A stretch of 64,000 bases of DNA from Leisingera sp. SS27. Its GTDB lineage: Bacteria > Pseudomonadota > Alphaproteobacteria > Rhodobacterales > Rhodobacteraceae. The stretch covers positions 620,001 to 684,000 of the forward strand of contig NZ_JAQNCY010000001.1 of NCBI RefSeq assembly GCF_028368855.1, written 5' to 3'. Position 1 is the stretch's first letter; every line of letters begins with the position of its first letter. A model generated the notes under the pieces. That model did not search any database. It had not been told where the DNA came from and was given only the letters and a program-made list of their open reading frames with translations. Position numbers and translations under genes: made by a program. Shown here piece by piece: positions 16,257-25,176 of this stretch.

Positions 16257-17423
16257 TCAGGCGGTGACGTCGTGGCGGTAGATCCAGTCGAACTGGCTGA
16301 CCATGCGGTCCGGGGCAAATCGGCCGCCCAGTTTCAGCACCTGATGCGCAGGCCAGCTGAGCGGTGCGCGCAGATGGTATTTCCAGGCGTTGTTGCTGGC
16401 GGCCTGCACCACCCTTTCTGCCCGATCCCGGCGGCGCTCCTGGTACATGGCCAGGCCGGAAGCCATTCCCGCGGCTTCCTGCAGGGAGCGCGCCAGCACC
16501 CAGGCATCCTCCAGCGCCAGGTTGGCGCCCTGCGCCATGAAGGGCAGGGTCGGATGCGCGGCGTCGCCCAGGAGGGCAGTGTTTTCGCCGTGCCAGCGCT
16601 CCGCCACCGGATGGCGGAACAGCCCCCAGAGCAGAACCTCCTCCACCGCGTCCAGCAGTGCCGCGGCGCTGCCGCCGAAACCGCGGAAGGCCGCGCGCAG
16701 GTTGACCGGGTCGTCCTTGAGGTTCCAGCCCTCTTCGGCCCAGGCCCGGCGCTCCTGCACTGCAACCAGGTTCATAAGGCTGCCATCGCGCAGGGGATAG
16801 GCCACCAGATGCCGCCCCGGCCCCATGAACACCTGCGCCTCCGGCGGCAGATTCAGGTGGTTGGGCACCGTGGCGCGCCAGGCAACCTGACCGGTGAAGA
16901 AGGGCTTTCGTTCCCCGTTCAGGGCCACCCGGGTTTTCGAATGCAAGCCATCTGCGCCCACCAGCAGATCACCGCTGCACTGCGCACCGTTGCTGAGGTG
17001 AACCAAAGGCTGCGGTCCGGGCTCAACCCGGTCGGCCTTTTGCAAAAGCCGCACCTGCACGCCTTCGCGGCGCGCCGCGCCGGCCAGGATGCCGATGAGG
17101 TCAGAGCGGTGCACGAAGTAATAGGGCAGTCCGGCGGCATATTCATCCAGATCCAGCCGCAGCACCTGATTGCCGCGCCGGTGGCCGCGCAGCACCACCG
17201 CGCGCGCGCGCTGCGAGCACCAGGCCAGATCATCGGCCAGCCCCAGCGCCTTCAGCACCTTGACCCCGTTGGGAGTGATCTGCAGCCCCGCACCGACCTC
17301 TGAGATTCTCTCGGCCTGCTCCAGCACGGTGACGGATGCCCCGAAGCGGCGCAGCGCCAGCGCTGCGGCCAAGCCGCCGATTCCGGCGCCGATTACGGTT
17401 GTTTTCAGGCCTTTGAGGTCCAT
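16257..17423 (-). CDS. FAD-dependent aromatic monooxygenase (salicylate-hydroxylase-like)
   Basis: A 388-residue class A flavoprotein hydroxylase using NAD(P)H and O2. The Rossmann FAD motif VIGAGIGGLAAALALRRFG is near the N-terminus, the NAD(P)H/FAD motif VGADGLHSKTR near residue 155 and the second FAD motif ALLGDAAHPTLPFMAQGA near 285. Family members hydroxylate salicylate, 3- or 6-hydroxybenzoate, nicotinate or similar rings; nothing nearby identifies the substrate. The ATG at 17423 is chosen because the motif then begins about residue 9, as usual; an in-frame extension to 17495 would run into the dksA terminator. Confidence 0.88.
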   Translation of the reverse strand: MDLKGLKTTVIGAGIGGLAAALALRRFGASVTVLEQAERISEVGAGLQITPNGVKVLKALGLADDLAWCSQRARAVVLRGHRRGNQVLRLDLDEYAAGLPYYFVHRSDLIGILAGAARREGVQVRLLQKADRVEPGPQPLVHLSNGAQCSGDLLVGADGLHSKTRVALNGERKPFFTGQVAWRATVPNHLNLPPEAQVFMGPGRHLVAYPLRDGSLMNLVAVQERRAWAEEGWNLKDDPVNLRAAFRGFGGSAAALLDAVEEVLLWGLFRHPVAERWHGENTALLGDAAHPTLPFMAQGANLALEDAWVLARSLQEAAGMASGLAMYQERRRDRAERVVQAASNNAWKYHLRAPLSWPAHQVLKLGGRFAPDRMVSQFDWIYRHDVTA

Positions 17424-17461
17424 GGGGGTCCCGCAGTTTCTCCGCCTGCTCCCAATGGAAC

Positions 17462-17490
17462 AAAAAACGCCGGAGCAAAAGGCCCCGGCG
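17462..17490 (-). terminator. Rho-independent terminator of the DksA gene
   Basis: Read on the minus strand, a GC-rich stem (CGCCGGGGC paired with GCTCCGGCG, one mismatch, TTTT loop) is followed at once by TTTTTT. It lies 38 bases after the DksA stop. Confidence 0.8.
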
Positions 17491-17527
17491 CTCATGTTTG
17501 TCGCGTTTTTACCGCAAAAATCAGCGG

Positions 17528-17950
17528 TTAATCGTCGCGGTGAACCTTTTCGCGGCGCTCGTGGCGCTCCTGTGCTTCCAGGCTCATGGTGGCGATGGGA
17601 CGCGCATCCAGGCGCTTCAGCGAAATCGGATCGCCGGTCACTTCGCAGTAGCCGTATTCGCCCTCGTCGATGCGGCGCAGAGCCGAGTCGATCTTGGCGA
17701 CCAGCTTGCGCTGGCGGTCGCGGGTGCGCAGCTCCAGCGCGCGGTCAGTCTCTTCGCTGGCACGGTCGGCGACATCGGGAATATTGCGGGTGCTGTCCTG
17801 CAGCCCCTCAATCGTGTCGCGGGTATCCGCCAGCAGGTCCTGCTTCCATTCCAATAGCTTGCGTCGGAAATACTCAGTCTGCCGTTCATTCATGAACGGC
17901 TCATCTTCAGCCGGTCGGTAGTCGTCCGGCAGAAACACTTCTTGCTTCAT
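17528..17950 (-). CDS. dksA: RNA polymerase-binding transcription factor DksA, Cys-poor zinc-finger form
   Basis: Secondary-channel regulator acting with ppGpp in the stringent response. The 140-residue protein has the coiled coil with the tip motif DxxDxA kept (DVADRA, residues 59-64) and the C-terminal globular region YGYCEVTGDPISLKRLDARP. Of the four zinc cysteines of E. coli DksA only Cys102 remains; the others are Thr, Ser and Ala/Gln. This resembles zinc-independent DksA variants known from pseudomonads and Rhodobacter. The ATG at 17950 has AAGGAG upstream; 17986 is an alternative start. A rho-independent terminator follows. Confidence 0.9.
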   Translation of the reverse strand: MKQEVFLPDDYRPAEDEPFMNERQTEYFRRKLLEWKQDLLADTRDTIEGLQDSTRNIPDVADRASEETDRALELRTRDRQRKLVAKIDSALRRIDEGEYGYCEVTGDPISLKRLDARPIATMSLEAQERHERREKVHRDD

Positions 17951-18125
17951 TTCGGCTCCTTCGGTCTGGCCCATAATGCTGGTCATAACCTGTACCTCAA
18001 CATTTTGGCTCCCCCTCTGCCGCAGCGTTTATCCCTATCGGACAGGAATGTCACTACACAATAGTGGCGCTGTTTGGTTAAAACCGTGATAACAAGACGG
18101 CAACCACGGCTGACACGGGAAAGAT

Positions 18126-18965
18126 ATGCGATTTCAGGGCACTAAGGAATATGTTGCGACCGATGACCTTAAGGTTGCGGTTAACGCGGCGGTGACGCTG
18201 GAGCGGCCGCTGCTGGTCAAGGGGGAGCCCGGAACCGGCAAAACAGAGCTGGCCAAGCAGGTTGCAGAGGCGCTGGGGCTCAGAATGATCGAGTGGAACG
18301 TGAAATCCACCACCCGCGCCCAGCAGGGGCTCTATGAATACGATGCCGTCAGCCGCCTGCGCGACAGCCAGCTGGGCGAAGAACGCGTGCATGACGTGAA
18401 GAACTACATCCGCAAGGGCAAGCTGTGGGAGGCCTTCGAGGCGGACGAGAAAGTCGTGCTGCTGATCGACGAGATCGACAAGGCCGACATCGAGTTTCCC
18501 AACGACCTCCTGCAGGAACTCGATAAGATGGAATTCCACGTCTACGAGACCGGCGAGACCATCAAGGCGAAGCACCGCCCGATCATGATCATCACTTCCA
18601 ATAACGAAAAGGAGCTGCCGGACGCCTTCTTGCGCCGCTGCTTCTTCCACTACATCCGCTTCCCGGATGCGGAGACGATGAAAAAGATCGTCGAGGTGCA
18701 CCACCCCGGCATCAAGGAAGCGCTGCTGACCGCCGCGCTGACCCAGTTCTACGAGATCCGCGAGACGCAAGGCTTGAAGAAGAAGCCCTCCACCTCGGAG
18801 GTGATCGACTGGCTGAAGCTATTGCTGGCCGAAGACCTGAGCCCGGAGGATATTGCGCGCAACGGCGCCGATGCGCTGCCGAAACTGCACGGGGCGCTGC
18901 TGAAGAACGAGCAGGACGTGCATCTGTTTGAACGCCTGGCGTTCATGGCGCGCGGACGGCGCTGA
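18126..18965 (+). CDS. MoxR-type AAA+ ATPase
   Basis: A 279-residue AAA+ chaperone-like ATPase. Walker A GEPGTGKT is at residues 33-40, Walker B LLIDEID at 112-118, and sensor 1 lies in IMIITSNNEKELPDAFLRRC. MoxR proteins typically act with a von Willebrand A (CoxE-type) protein in maturing metal enzymes or other complexes; such a partner is encoded 1.8 kb downstream on the same strand, with a lipoprotein and a small membrane protein between. The target complex is not encoded nearby. Divergent from dksA. Confidence 0.93.
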   Translation: MRFQGTKEYVATDDLKVAVNAAVTLERPLLVKGEPGTGKTELAKQVAEALGLRMIEWNVKSTTRAQQGLYEYDAVSRLRDSQLGEERVHDVKNYIRKGKLWEAFEADEKVVLLIDEIDKADIEFPNDLLQELDKMEFHVYETGETIKAKHRPIMIITSNNEKELPDAFLRRCFFHYIRFPDAETMKKIVEVHHPGIKEALLTAALTQFYEIRETQGLKKKPSTSEVIDWLKLLLAEDLSPEDIARNGADALPKLHGALLKNEQDVHLFERLAFMARGRR

Positions 18966-19114
18966 CCGCAGGGGCCTGCGGCACAGACCGCCAGCACCTT
19001 GGGGCGGGCGCATTTGACGGCGCCTGCCTGTTTCGCTTCAAATCGCTGCCGCATTCCCCTATCAGAGTTAGCAGGGCCAGGCTGCGTTAGCCGGGCCGCT
19101 AGGGAGACACCTGA

Positions 19115-20536
19115 GTGCCCGTGGACGCAGCAATTGAACCGGTCAAGACCCTCCGCCGCGGCGGACCCCGCCTGATGCAGGCGGCTACCGGCGTTCTGGC
19201 GGCACTTGTGCTGGCTGCCTGCACCGCTCCAACGGCCCGGGTCGAGGCACCGACCCGCGCCGCCGCCGCGCCGCTGGCGCTGCCGCCGGTCAAGGTCTTT
19301 GCCGCGCCGCGTCCGCAAGCCCCGCAGCGCGCCAATGCGGAGATTGCCCGCGACTTCCTGGATCTGCATTTCCAGCTGGAGGGCGGCAGCACCCTGCCCC
19401 ATTTCACCCGGTTCGAAACGCCAATCACCCTGCGCGTCACCGGCGCGCCGCCGCCGGGTTTCAACCGCGACCTGTCCGCATTGCTCAGCCGCTTGCAAGC
19501 CGAAGCCGGGATTACCATCCGCCGGGTCGCATCCGTTGACGCCAGCATTACCATCCAGGCCGTCACCCGTGCCGAGATCCGCCGCGCCCTGCCCAAGGCG
19601 GCCTGTTTCGTGGTGCCCAATGTCTCGTCCCTGGCGGAGTACCGGCGCAACCGGCGCAGCCCGCGCACCAATTGGGCGCTGCTGCGCGAGCGCAGCCGGC
19701 TGGCGGTGTTCATTCCCAATGACACCAGCCCGCAGGAGGTGCGCGACTGCCTGCACGAGGAGCTGGCGCAGGCCATCGGCCCGCTGAATGACCTGTACCG
19801 GCTGCCGGATTCGATCTTCAACGACGACAACATGCACGCGGTGCTGACCGGGTTCGACATGCTGATCCTGCGCGCGACCTATGCGCCGGAGCTGCAAACC
19901 GGCATGACCCGCGCGCAAGTGGCCGCCCGCCTGCCCGCGATCCTGTCCCGGCTGAACCCGCGCGGGAATAGCGTTGCGGCCTGGCCGCTGCCGGCAACCC
20001 CGCGCGCCTGGTCTGCCGCCTACGAACAGGCACTGGGGCCGCAGACCGCCCTGCGGGAGCGGCTGCGCGCCGCCAACAGGGCTGCGGAAATCGCCCGCGA
20101 CCTGGGCTGGAGCGACCACCGCCGCGCCATGAGCCACTATACGCTGGGACGGATGCTGCATATCCGCGAGCCGGAGCTGGCACTGCGGCATTTCCTGACT
20201 GCTCAGACCTATCTGGAGGCGCAGCGCGGCACTGCCATCCATCAGGCCAAGCTGGCGGTGCAGCTGGCCGCCCATGACGTGGCCACCGGAGATGGCGCGG
20301 CAGCCCTGGCCCGGCTGAAGCCCGCTGCGGCTACGGCGGCGGCGCATGAAAATGCCGCGCTTCTGTCCACGCTGCTGATGCTGCAGGCAGAGGCCCTGGA
20401 CCTGCAGGGCAAGACGGTTGAGGCACGCCGGGTCAGACTGGACAGCCTGGGATGGGCACGCTACGGCTTTGGCCCGGACTGGGTGGTGGAGGCCCGGCTT
20501 GAGGAGGTTGCAGCGCTGCGGCCCGCCGGCTCCTGA
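19115..20536 (+). CDS. DUF2927 domain-containing lipoprotein
   Basis: A 473-residue exported protein. The start is a GTG at 19115 with AGGGAG upstream; a charged n-region (KTLRRGGPRL), hydrophobic stretch and lipobox LAAC (Cys36) predict a lipoprotein. The middle (about residues 70-250) matches the DUF2927 type, with CLHEELAQAIGPLNDL, which resembles a zinc-protease-like HExxx helix without a confirmed second motif. The C-terminal third is helical and TPR-like (about 300-450). It sits between the MoxR and VWA genes. Function is unknown. Confidence 0.85.
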   Translation: MPVDAAIEPVKTLRRGGPRLMQAATGVLAALVLAACTAPTARVEAPTRAAAAPLALPPVKVFAAPRPQAPQRANAEIARDFLDLHFQLEGGSTLPHFTRFETPITLRVTGAPPPGFNRDLSALLSRLQAEAGITIRRVASVDASITIQAVTRAEIRRALPKAACFVVPNVSSLAEYRRNRRSPRTNWALLRERSRLAVFIPNDTSPQEVRDCLHEELAQAIGPLNDLYRLPDSIFNDDNMHAVLTGFDMLILRATYAPELQTGMTRAQVAARLPAILSRLNPRGNSVAAWPLPATPRAWSAAYEQALGPQTALRERLRAANRAAEIARDLGWSDHRRAMSHYTLGRMLHIREPELALRHFLTAQTYLEAQRGTAIHQAKLAVQLAAHDVATGDGAAALARLKPAAATAAAHENAALLSTLLMLQAEALDLQGKTVEARRVRLDSLGWARYGFGPDWVVEARLEEVAALRPAGS

Positions 20537-20584
20537 TGCGGCCTGCAAGAGACAGATCCTGAAAGACAACGGACGGAAAGAACC

Positions 20585-20752
20585 ATGATCGTAATCCTCG
20601 GCGTTCTGCTGGGCGGCCTGATCGGCGCCCTTAAGGCAAAGAAACGGGGCGGCAACACCCTGGACATGCTGCAATACGGCGCTGTTTATGCCATCCTCTT
20701 TGGCGTGCTCGGCCTGCTGGCCACCATCCTGACCCACCGGGTGCTGGCCTAG
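20585..20752 (+). CDS. Small two-helix membrane protein, 55 aa
   Basis: A 55-codon gene with two hydrophobic segments (MIVILGVLLGGLIGAL, residues 1-16, and YAILFGVLGLLATILT, 35-50) separated by a basic loop KAKKRGG. GGAAAGAACC precedes the ATG. The length, hydrophobicity and tight placement between the DUF2927 lipoprotein gene (48 bases before) and the VWA gene (53 bases after) make a real gene likely. Function unknown; it may anchor or assist the MoxR/VWA system. Confidence 0.75.
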   Translation: MIVILGVLLGGLIGALKAKKRGGNTLDMLQYGAVYAILFGVLGLLATILTHRVLA

Positions 20753-20805
20753 CGCCCGCCCTCACCCGAACGCGCCAGCTTACCCCTGCCGGAGACCCTT
20801 CCGCG

Positions 20806-21990
20806 ATGTTCCAGCCCTTCTTCGAAAACCTGCGTAAGGCGTCGATTCCGGTCAGCTTGCGCGAATACCTCACCTTTCTGGAGGGGATGAAGGCGGGGCT
20901 CGCCACCTATGACATTGAGGCATTCTACTTCCTCGCCCGCGCGGCGATGGTGAAGGATGAGCGCAATATCGACAAGTTCGACCGCGCCTTTGCCGCCACC
21001 TTTGAAGGGCTCGAGGCGATCCCGTCTGAGGCAGTCATGGAGGCCGTGGACATTCCGGAGGAGTGGCTGCGCAAGATGGCGGAGAAGCATCTGAGCGCGG
21101 AGGAAAAAGCCGAGATCGAGGCGCTTGGCGGGTTCGACAAGCTGATGGAGACGCTGAAGGAGCGCCTCAAGGAGCAGCAGGGCCGCCACCAGGGCGGCAA
21201 CAAGTGGATTGGGACAGCGGGCACCTCGCCCTTTGGCGCCTATGGCTACAATCCCGAGGGCGTGCGGATCGGCCAGAAGGAAAGCCGCCACCAGCGCGCG
21301 GTCAAGGTCTGGGACAAACGCGAATTCAAGAACCTTGACGGAGATGTCGAACTGGGCACCCGCAATATCAAGGTCGCCCTGAAGCGGCTGCGCCGCTGGG
21401 TGCGTGAAGGCGCACATGAAGAACTGGACCTGGACAATACCATCCGCGCCACCGCCGAGCACGGCTACCTGGACGTGAAGACCCGGCCGGAGCGGCACAA
21501 TGCGGTGAAGGTCCTGCTGTTTCTGGATGCGGGCGGTTCTATGGATCCGCATATCCAGGTGGTGGAGGAGCTGTTCTCGGCTGCGCGCGCCGAGTTCAAG
21601 CATCTGGAATACTACTACTTCCACAATTGCCTTTATGAAGGCGTCTGGCGCGACAACCGGCGGCGCTGGAACGAGAAGACGCCGACGCATGAGGTGCTGC
21701 GCACCTACGGGCCGGATTACAAATGCATCTTCGTGGGTGATGCCTCAATGTCCCCTTATGAGATCGCCTATCCCGGCGGTGCAAACGAGCATTGGAACGA
21801 GGAGGCCGGCCAGGTCTGGCTGCAGCGCGCGCGCGAGGCCTGGGCTTCACACCTCTGGATCAACCCGGTGCCGGAGAAATACTGGGACTACACCCATTCG
21901 ATCGGCATGATCCGGGAGATCTTCGAGAACCGGATGGTGCCCATGACGCTGGACGGGCTGGAACGCGGCATGCGGGAGCTGAGCCGCTAA
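20806..21990 (+). CDS. VWA (CoxE-like) domain protein, MoxR partner
   Basis: A 394-residue cytosolic protein with a C-terminal von Willebrand A domain. The MIDAS-type motif is LDAGGSMDPH near residue 240 (DxGxS), followed by the Thr/Asp positions in IFVGDASMSPYE. The N-terminal half is helical (about 1-160). VWA proteins of this CoxE type work with MoxR ATPases, and the MoxR gene is in the same transcription direction 1.8 kb upstream. Metal-dependent protein-protein contact is the expected role. Confidence 0.9.
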   Translation: MFQPFFENLRKASIPVSLREYLTFLEGMKAGLATYDIEAFYFLARAAMVKDERNIDKFDRAFAATFEGLEAIPSEAVMEAVDIPEEWLRKMAEKHLSAEEKAEIEALGGFDKLMETLKERLKEQQGRHQGGNKWIGTAGTSPFGAYGYNPEGVRIGQKESRHQRAVKVWDKREFKNLDGDVELGTRNIKVALKRLRRWVREGAHEELDLDNTIRATAEHGYLDVKTRPERHNAVKVLLFLDAGGSMDPHIQVVEELFSAARAEFKHLEYYYFHNCLYEGVWRDNRRRWNEKTPTHEVLRTYGPDYKCIFVGDASMSPYEIAYPGGANEHWNEEAGQVWLQRAREAWASHLWINPVPEKYWDYTHSIGMIREIFENRMVPMTLDGLERGMRELSR

Positions 21991-22074
21991 ACTCCATCGC
22001 CTCCGACACCGCAGATCTCCCGCGCCTGCAGGTGCAGCGGCTGGCGCCGCCACCCCTTGGCAGCCTTGGGCAGG

Positions 22075-22180
22075 GCATTCTGCCTGCCTTGGGCAGGCAG
22101 AATGCGCGCCGGACCAGCAGGTCCGGCGCCGGGCCCAACCGGGAGGTTTGCATTTCCAATGCAGGCCGGCCGGGCGGGAG
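22075..22180. repeat. Intergenic structured repeat, copy B, with an extra 14-bp stem
   Basis: Begins with a perfect stem, arms GCATTCTGCCTGCC (22075-22088/22092-22105) with a TTG loop, followed without gap by a perfect stem with arms GCGCCGGACC (22106-22115/22120-22129), then GCCCAACCGGGAG (22133-22145), a TGCATT-TCC-AATGCA hairpin (22149-22163) and GGGCGGGAG (22172-22180). From 22106 on it parallels copy A at 16160. It lies between convergent genes. Confidence 0.8.
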
Positions 22181-22198
22181 GGCCCTCTTTGCAATCCT

Positions 22199-22567
22199 TC
22201 AGCCAGCCCACAGCCCCCAGGCGCCCAGGCCCGCAACCGGCACGAACAGCCAGCCCTGGGGCAGCAGGCGGTAACCTGCCCGGCGCAGCAGCGGCAGCAG
22301 CAAGCCAATCAGTGCTGCCACCGCCGCCATAGCCGTCCCCGCCAGCGCCATCCCGGCTGCCCCGCGGGCGCCGAGGAACAGGAACAAGGCCATCAGACCA
22401 AGAAAGCCGGTGACCATATGCCAGCACAAAAGCATGGTTTCGCGCGCTGCGTCGGGCAGCTGCCGGTCCTGCGCCAGCGGCCGGGCACACTCGCGGCCGC
22501 CCGCAACGGCATGAACCAGCATCCATAGGGCAGCCAGGGCCGCAGCGCCGAGAAGGCTCCATTGCAT
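22199..22567 (-). CDS. Small integral membrane protein, 122 aa
   Basis: Four predicted membrane helices (about residues 2-22, 48-66, 70-92, 100-120) with a short polar loop GGRECARPLAQDRQLPD after the first. AGGAGA precedes the ATG. I do not recognise a named family. It is divergent from the PhoD-type phosphatase gene and bordered downstream by structured repeat B. Function unknown. Confidence 0.7.
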   Translation of the reverse strand: MQWSLLGAAALAALWMLVHAVAGGRECARPLAQDRQLPDAARETMLLCWHMVTGFLGLMALFLFLGARGAAGMALAGTAMAAVAALIGLLLPLLRRAGYRLLPQGWLFVPVAGLGAWGLWAG

Positions 22568-22758
22568 CTCAAAATCTCCTTAAAAAAGACACCCGCAGCG
22601 GCCGGGGCAAAGGCGGCACTGGACATAAGCAGGCATAGTCAGACCACGGCAGCACCGGTTGAGCCATGGGCAATTCTGCCGCAGACCCGGGCCATGACCC
22701 AGCACAATGCCGCCAGCGGTTGAATGCAGCGCAGGGCGCACCTAGGTGACGTGGCGGT

Positions 22759-24225
22759 ATGAGCAGCATCACCCGGACAACAGGCCCTGCCAGCGGACCC
22801 GCCGTGAACGCAATCACCGGCCCCATCCTGATCCTCGATGATCTGCGTGATGGCCGGATGGTTCTGTCTGCCCTTTTCATTGCCCCGACAGGCGCCATCC
22901 TGCCGCCGCTGCTGCTGGAGGATGGCGCAGCGCAGCCCGAGCCGCTGGCGGAAATCAGCGCCTGCACGGTGCTCAGAGCGCGGTTCAGCCTGCCTGCGGA
23001 CCGGCCCTCTGCCTACCAGTGGAACGGCACCCGCTATGCGCTGGCCGGCGGTTTTGGCGGCGGCCTGCGGATCGCCTATGCCTCCTGCAATGGCGAGGAG
23101 CATGGCGACCTGGACCGCGACGGCGCCGAGCGTAACGCGATGTGGGCGCGGATGGGCGCGGAGCATGCGGAACAGCCCTTCTCGCTGCTGCTGCATGGCG
23201 GTGATCAGGTCTATGCGGATGAGGTGACACATGGACACCCCCTGAGCGCAGACTGGCCGGACCGCCTCCCCCGCGATCCTGCACCCGAAGAGCTGAACAG
23301 TCTGCGCCGCCACCTGCGGGAGGGGTTCCTGAAACGGTATCTTGCGGTTTATGCCGCGCCGGAATTTGCCTGGATCGCCGCCCGGGTGCCATCGCTGATG
23401 CAATGGGACGACCACGACATCTGCGACGGCTGGGGGTCCTTGCGCCGTTCGCGCACCTATTCCCCTGTCGGCCAGACCCTGTTTGCCGCTGCGCGGGAGG
23501 CAGCGCTGCTGTTTCAGCACGGCTGCTGCGACGGGGACCTGCCTGCCCGCTTTGCCGACCCCGAAGGCAGCCACCTGGGCTGGCGCATCGAAGCGCCGGG
23601 CCTGCGGCTGCTGGCCCCCGACCTGCGCTCGGAACGCAGCCGCCGCCGGGTGATGGCGCGGGGCGGCTGGCGGATGATGAAGGCAGCGGCAAAACAGAGC
23701 TTTGCCGGGCGCAGCCTGATCCTGTCGAGCGTTCCGCTGCTAGGGCCGCGGCTGTCGCTGCTGGAGCTGCTGATGGTGCTCACGCCGCGGATGCAGAAAT
23801 ACGAGGACGACCTGCGCGATCAATGGCAGAGCCGGGCGCACCGGGCCTCGTGGCGGCGGATGCTTCGGCTGGTGCGGGACATGGCGGCCCAGGACGGCCA
23901 GCAGGTGACAGCCCTTTCCGGCGAGATCCACCTGGCCACGCGCGGCGAGATGGCGCTTGGCGGCGGCAAGCTGCTGCACCAGCTGGTGGCCTCGGGCATT
24001 TCCCACCGGGCGCCGCCGCGGGCCTGGGCCAGGGTGCTGGGGATGCTGTCTTGGCTGGGCGACGCGCCCCTGCCCGGCCACCCCATCCGCATCCGCAAGA
24101 TCCCCGGCCAGTCCGGGCGCTATGCCGCCGAGCGGAACTATCTTGTTCTGGAGCGCAACGGTGAAACCTGGTCTGCCGCATGGGAGCTGGAAACCTCCGG
24201 CAGGTCTGCGCCCCTGGCGCTCTAG
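22759..24225 (+). CDS. PhoD-like alkaline phosphatase/phosphodiesterase family protein
   Basis: A 488-residue metallophosphoesterase of the PhoD type. Metal-binding motifs run in order: IAYASCNGEEHGD, LLLHGGDQVYADEV, MQWDDHDICDGWG and ALSGEIHLATRG. No signal peptide or Tat motif is seen, so unlike secreted PhoD it appears cytosolic or peripheral. Substrate is unknown; phosphodiesters or polyphosphorylated metabolites are possible. Followed by 201 bases and the min operon. Confidence 0.85.
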   Translation: MSSITRTTGPASGPAVNAITGPILILDDLRDGRMVLSALFIAPTGAILPPLLLEDGAAQPEPLAEISACTVLRARFSLPADRPSAYQWNGTRYALAGGFGGGLRIAYASCNGEEHGDLDRDGAERNAMWARMGAEHAEQPFSLLLHGGDQVYADEVTHGHPLSADWPDRLPRDPAPEELNSLRRHLREGFLKRYLAVYAAPEFAWIAARVPSLMQWDDHDICDGWGSLRRSRTYSPVGQTLFAAAREAALLFQHGCCDGDLPARFADPEGSHLGWRIEAPGLRLLAPDLRSERSRRRVMARGGWRMMKAAAKQSFAGRSLILSSVPLLGPRLSLLELLMVLTPRMQKYEDDLRDQWQSRAHRASWRRMLRLVRDMAAQDGQQVTALSGEIHLATRGEMALGGGKLLHQLVASGISHRAPPRAWARVLGMLSWLGDAPLPGHPIRIRKIPGQSGRYAAERNYLVLERNGETWSAAWELETSGRSAPLAL

Positions 24226-24426
24226 GCACCGCGCCACTGCCAGGACGGCAACCGTTTTCTGCGCAACCCCAGGCAGATCATCTGCGGAAATCCGCCGCCA
24301 GGCATGGCGGCAGGCGCATGTCCGCCGACCCTGACCGGCTGCGGTTGAACGGCCTGCCTGCCTGGCGCTACCCAAGGGGAAAAGCCGCGGCAAAACAAGG
24401 CCGCCATTTCCGAGCAGGAGCATCGC

Positions 24427-25176
24427 GTGAGCGTGCCGCATCAAGACATCAAACCGCGTGGCAGCGCCCCTGCCGCCAGCGTGAAACCGTTCCAGATCCG
24501 CGGGCGGTATTTCACCGCGGTCGCCTTGCGCCCCGAAGACGGGCCGCTGGACCAGGCGTTCTATGCCGCGCTGGACGCGCAGCTGCGCTGGAGCCCGCAT
24601 TTCTTTGACGGCGCGCCGCTGATCCTGGATCTGGCGCAGGCTCCGGGGCTGAGCCGCCCTGCCGAGATCCGGGCGTTGGCCGACAGCCTGCGCAGCCGCG
24701 ATCTGGCGGTCTTCGGGGTGCAGAACGCCACCCCCGCACAGGCCGCTGCGGCAGAGGACGCGGGGCTGATCACGCTGGCGAGCGGCAAGGACGCGCCGCT
24801 GAACACCGGCCCCGGCACCCGCCGGGAAATCCCCAAGAAATTGCGCCCGCCCCAGAACGTTGTGATCACCCGCCCGGTGCGCTCCGGCCAGACGGTGGTG
24901 GCGGAGGGCGGCGACCTGGTGGTGGTCGGGCCCGTCAGCTCCGGCGCGGAGCTGATCGCGCGCGGCAATATCCATGTCTACGGCCTGCTTCGAGGCCGCG
25001 CGATGGCCGGCGCCGAGGGCGACGAGAGCGCGCGCGTCTTCTGCCAGCGGCTGGATGCGGAGCTGCTGGCAGTGGCGGGCCTTTACCGGACGAACGAGAA
25101 TTTGGAGCCGGAGCTTTTGAACCGCGCAGCACAGGTATTCCTGCGCGACGGCCGGCTGTGTGTGGAGGCACTGTAA
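24427..25176 (+). CDS. minC: Septum site-determining protein MinC
   Basis: Inhibitor of FtsZ polymerisation outside midcell. The 249-residue protein has the variable N-terminal FtsZ-binding domain (about 15-110) and the C-terminal beta-helix with GDLVVVGPVSSGAELIARGN, the MinD/FtsZ-binding hallmark. The start is GTG at 24427 with AGGAG upstream. Its TAA stop overlaps the minD ATG (TAATG). First gene of minCDE. Confidence 0.95.
   Translation: MSVPHQDIKPRGSAPAASVKPFQIRGRYFTAVALRPEDGPLDQAFYAALDAQLRWSPHFFDGAPLILDLAQAPGLSRPAEIRALADSLRSRDLAVFGVQNATPAQAAAAEDAGLITLASGKDAPLNTGPGTRREIPKKLRPPQNVVITRPVRSGQTVVAEGGDLVVVGPVSSGAELIARGNIHVYGLLRGRAMAGAEGDESARVFCQRLDAELLAVAGLYRTNENLEPELLNRAAQVFLRDGRLCVEAL

Noticed and set aside
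18064-18090. A second CtrA box (TTAA-N7-ATAAC) upstream of the MoxR gene
   Set aside because: One half-site deviates and a single mismatch site of this kind is common by chance.
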